Shown here in pieces: positions 61,509 to 64,000 of a stretch of 64,000 nt of DNA (within the stretch, counting starts at the first letter, position 1; each line of letters starts with the position of its first letter). The DNA is from CAYPXN01 sp964470915 (GTDB lineage: Bacteria; UBA10199; JADFYH01), in assembly GCA_964470915.1 (NCBI GenBank), contig CAYYEM010000004.1, forward strand, positions 10,116 through 74,115, given 5' to 3'. The notes beneath the pieces are model-generated. The model saw only the letters and a list, made by a program, of their open reading frames with translations, was not told where the DNA came from and made no database searches. The position numbers were made by a program, and so were the translations under genes.

Positions 61509-61617
61509 AACAAATCATTCTCGGGTGCCCCACTTAAATGCAGTTGTTAGTTTCTAGTGCTGAGTAGACTTGTGTTTGATAAGTAATCTGAAAGTTACGT
61601 AATAAGTTGCTTACTTT

Positions 61618-62601
61618 TTAAGCACCAATACTTTTTTTCAGAAGCTTGATCCATTGATCAACCAATTTAGGGTCCCATTGCCCAAGCTCCTTTTCCCGTT
61701 CAAAAATCTTAATTGCTTCAGTCGGTGCAATCCCTTTGCGATAGGGGCGGTTAGAGGTCATCGCATCGTAGCTGTCGACAATCGAAACAATGCGGGCCCC
61801 CATAGAAATTTCACCCAACTCAATGCTATCAGGGTAGCCACGGCCATCAGCGCGTTCATGATGGTGTCGAATAATTGACAGTGAATTTTGTAAAGATTTA
61901 AGGCTTTTGCAGATTTCGCAGCCTCGAGCAGGGTGGGAGCGAATATGAGCTAGTTCTTCCTGCGAGAGTTTTTCAGGCTTATTTAAAACGCTTTCTCGAA
62001 CCCCAATTTTACCCACATCATGCAAGAGAGCTCCACGGCGAATCATTTCCTGATCCACTTCAGATAAACCGACAAATTTGGCAAGGGCCACGCTATATCG
62101 GGCTACTCTTTCAGAATGTCCTCGGGTATAAATATCTTTGGCTTCAAGCATTTCAGCTAAAGTAAAAATAATGTCTTCACTCATTTCGACATCGTCATAA
62201 AGTTCTTTGAGTTTAAGCAGTGATTTGATTCGAGTGATGAGTTCCAGTTTGTTAAAGGGCTTCATCAAAAAATCATCCGCCCCCATTTCAATCGCTTTAA
62301 TTTTGTCACTCAAATCTTTCAGGGCTGTGACGACGATTACAGGAATGAGTTGGGTTTTTTTATTTTTTTTGATGCTCTGACAGACTTCATAACCCGATAC
62401 CTTAGGCATCATAAGATCGAGTAAAACAAGATCAGGCGGGCTTTCTTCTATTTTCTTGAGTGCCGCATCTCCATCAAGAGCCGTCATGAGCTCATAATTA
62501 TAAGATTTTAGTTGAGCACACAAAAGCTCAATATTGGTGGGGTTATCATCTACAATTAATATTTTTTGTCTTTTAGAAGCAGGTGTTTTCAAGGAATCCA
62601 T
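61618..62601 (-). CDS. Response regulator with HD-GYP domain
   Basis: This is a 327-residue protein: an N-terminal receiver domain with phosphoacceptor Asp62 (LVLLDLMMP) and Lys115 (FLMKPF), then an HD-GYP domain with HD at 194-195 (LLHDVGKIG) and HHERADGRGYP ending at about 257. HD-GYP proteins hydrolyse cyclic di-GMP (some cGAMP). It probably links an unlinked sensor kinase to c-di-GMP control of motility or surface traits. ATG 62601 is chosen as AGGA precedes it with 7-base spacing; ATG 62607 is too close to it. No cognate histidine kinase is in the window. Confidence 0.93.
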   Translation of the reverse strand: MDSLKTPASKRQKILIVDDNPTNIELLCAQLKSYNYELMTALDGDAALKKIEESPPDLVLLDLMMPKVSGYEVCQSIKKNKKTQLIPVIVVTALKDLSDKIKAIEMGADDFLMKPFNKLELITRIKSLLKLKELYDDVEMSEDIIFTLAEMLEAKDIYTRGHSERVARYSVALAKFVGLSEVDQEMIRRGALLHDVGKIGVRESVLNKPEKLSQEELAHIRSHPARGCEICKSLKSLQNSLSIIRHHHERADGRGYPDSIELGEISMGARIVSIVDSYDAMTSNRPYRKGIAPTEAIKIFEREKELGQWDPKLVDQWIKLLKKSIGA

Positions 62602-62747
62602 GATCATATCCTAGCAAAGTTTTTTCAAAGCTGTCTAGGAGATTGGCACTAAACTTGCTCGTTTAAAATATTTCTCAGCCGTTTTATGTCTTGGATTTAT
62701 TCTAAGGTTGACATTTGTACTCATGTTTTCATTACAATAAGCCATTC

Positions 62748-63188
62748 ATGTATAAAACAATTAAAACCATCATCAAGTTTGCCCTTATTATTTTTGGTAT
62801 CGTTCTGCTTTTGGATTTGCATTATCAAGGGCGCTCTATTCGTGAGATGTCTAAAGATTATGCCTGGAAAATAAGTGCCTGGATTTATGGTCAGGGTAAG
62901 TCTTTGGTAGGTAAGGATTTAAAAGATTTAACGCCTTCTTCCATACCTAAAATTGAAAAAGCTCTTAAGTTTATTGAGAATGATTCAAATTTGAATAATG
63001 GAGAAAAAAGGGACGACGTAAAAAAATCGTTAGAAGATAACGATTCTTCTAAAGACCAGTCTAAAAAGCCAGAGACTTCAAAGTCTAATGTTACAAAATT
63101 GGATCAGCTCACAGAGCAAGATCGAGCAAAGTTAAAGGAATTGTTGGAACAAAAAGTTAAAGATAAGCCAAAAACCTCATCTCTTTAA
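62748..63188 (+). CDS. Small membrane-anchored hypothetical protein
   Basis: I do not recognise this 146-residue protein. It has one N-terminal membrane helix (about 7-25, IKFALIIFGIVLLLDL) followed by a basic segment and a highly charged, Ser/Lys/Asp-rich low-complexity region ending LKELLEQKVKDKPKTSSL. The ATG at 62748 is used; an upstream in-frame ATG at 62715 is possible. It is divergent from the HD-GYP gene and convergent with the M16 protease gene, 35 bases apart. Confidence 0.65.
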   Translation: MYKTIKTIIKFALIIFGIVLLLDLHYQGRSIREMSKDYAWKISAWIYGQGKSLVGKDLKDLTPSSIPKIEKALKFIENDSNLNNGEKRDDVKKSLEDNDSSKDQSKKPETSKSNVTKLDQLTEQDRAKLKELLEQKVKDKPKTSSL

Positions 63189-63223
63189 TATTGCTTTGAT
63201 AGAATTTCAAGCCAAGCAAGTCA

Positions 63224-64000
63224 CTATCCACCAACAATAGAAAGAATATATTGATCAAGCTTTAGATATTTTTGAGCGACTTTTAAAACATCTTCTCGGC
63301 TTACCTTTAAAATCTTTTCAGGTAATTTTTTAATTTCTTGGGCTCCCAATCCATAGAGTTCATTGAAAGCTAGTTGATTTGCAATGTTGGCATTCCTTTG
63401 AAGATCAATTTCGTAAGAACCCACAATATATTTTTTAGCTCGATCAAATTCACTTTCACTCACAAGGTTTGTGCTGATTTTTTTCAGTTCTTGAATGATG
63501 CCTTCAATCGCACGCTCAGTTTTGTTAGGTTCAGTGGCGATATAAACTGTAAAAAATCCACGTTCAATACCTTCTTGGCTAAAGCTGGTTACTGAATAGG
63601 CGAGCGAAAGTTTGTCTCTGAGTTCAATAAAGAGGCGACCTCCTTGACCCGCTAATATATTATTTAAAACATCGAGAGAATAACGATCTTTTGAATCGAT
63701 GCTTGTGCCTAAAAAACCTAAGACTATATGAGTTTGAGCTTTGTTTGCTTTGCGTTCTTCAATTCGAATCGGCTTTTCTGGAGGGCTAGGGTTTGTGAGT
63801 TTGAGCAAAGCAGATTTTTGGCTTTTTAATTTTTCGAGTTTTTCAGATAAGAAATCCTCAACAGCTTCAGGATCAAAATCACCTACCAAAGAAATCACCA
63901 TCTGTTTAGGGTCGAGCAATTTTTGATGACAAGCCAAAAGATCCGCACGTGTGATGGATTTTACAGAATCCTTTCTGCCAATTACCGGCATGCCATAAGG
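63224..64000 (-). CDS. M16 family zinc peptidase, C-terminal part (truncated by the window)
   Basis: This is the C-terminal part (about 258 residues) of an M16 insulinase/processing-peptidase-like protein, whose start lies beyond 64000. ADLLACHQKLLDPKQMVISLVGDFD, HIVLGFLGTSIDSKDRYSLDVLNNILAGQGGRLFIELRDKLSLAYSVTSFSQEG and GSYEIDLQRNANIANQLAFNELYGLG are M16 C-terminal domain hallmarks. The catalytic HxxEH is in the missing N-terminal half. Confidence 0.93.
   Translation of the reverse strand, partial: PYGMPVIGRKDSVKSITRADLLACHQKLLDPKQMVISLVGDFDPEAVEDFLSEKLEKLKSQKSALLKLTNPSPPEKPIRIEERKANKAQTHIVLGFLGTSIDSKDRYSLDVLNNILAGQGGRLFIELRDKLSLAYSVTSFSQEGIERGFFTVYIATEPNKTERAIEGIIQELKKISTNLVSESEFDRAKKYIVGSYEIDLQRNANIANQLAFNELYGLGAQEIKKLPEKILKVSREDVLKVAQKYLKLDQYILSIVGG

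Overview
The window looks like a piece of chromosome from a Gram-negative, moderately AT-rich bacterium, assembled as a draft or metagenome scaffold. Several features point to a deltaproteobacterium-like or Bdellovibrionota/UBA10199-like lineage: a bacterial alpha-2-macroglobulin, an outer-membrane barrel, delta-60 and CGDG cysteine-rich surface proteins with MYXO-CTERM-like tails, PEGA-style kinases and HD-GYP regulators. That placement is inference; rpoB, rpoC and about 25 ribosomal proteins here would settle it. The scaffold has three 100-N gaps. Each is flanked by the same 55-bp sequence on both sides, so each apparently broken gene (rpoB, the methyltransferase, the Cys-rich protein) is one intact gene; removing 155 bases restores the frame every time.

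Region 1 (1-29.3 kb, all + strand) is the information-processing block in classical order: rplL-rpoB-rpoC, the str operon rpsL-rpsG-fusA-tuf, the S10/spc operons rpsJ to secY, then adk-map-infA-rpmJ and the alpha operon rpsM-rpsK-rpsD-rpoA-rplQ. Unusual points are EF-Tu with a non-canonical switch I, long Lys/Ala tails on L30 and L17, and five related imperfect inverted repeats sitting only in intergenic gaps of the ribosomal operons.

Region 2 (29.3-38.8 kb) carries a TlpA-like thioredoxin, panD, tRNA-Ala(GGC) with a partial tRNA copy just upstream, a cold-shock protein, a delta-60/DUF11 surface protein, ftsB, the yebC-ruvC-ruvA-ruvB block, and a small secreted protein that is clearly ubiquitin-like but lacks the terminal Gly-Gly. 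An RDD-family membrane protein follows.

Region 3 (38.9-46.0 kb, with a third member at 59.6-61.5 kb) holds three long proteins that share one unrecognised N-terminal domain of about 200 residues. It is joined to a MidA-type methyltransferase, to a CDP-alcohol phosphatidyltransferase (PssA-like), and to an unrecognised C-terminal part. An EamA permease and a membrane Ser/Thr kinase lie between the first two.

Region 4 (46.1-55.1 kb) is a tightly packed cell-envelope operon: thioester alpha-2-macroglobulin, VanW, a polytopic membrane protein, a small penicillin-binding transpeptidase-like protein, SpoIID/LytB and an exported AMMECR1 protein. Adjacent cell-envelope or lipid genes are a CruF-like carotenoid protein, a class III aminotransferase and an outer-membrane barrel. 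The window ends with the Cys-rich surface protein, the third N-domain protein, an HD-GYP response regulator, a small membrane protein and a truncated M16 protease.

Three families of short palindromic repeats (TAGGGRCGCA type, CCCTCTCCC type and AGTTGCTAGT type) are scattered through the window. Some lie in frame inside coding sequences, and one supplies the stop codon of one gene and the ribosome-binding site and start codon of the next.
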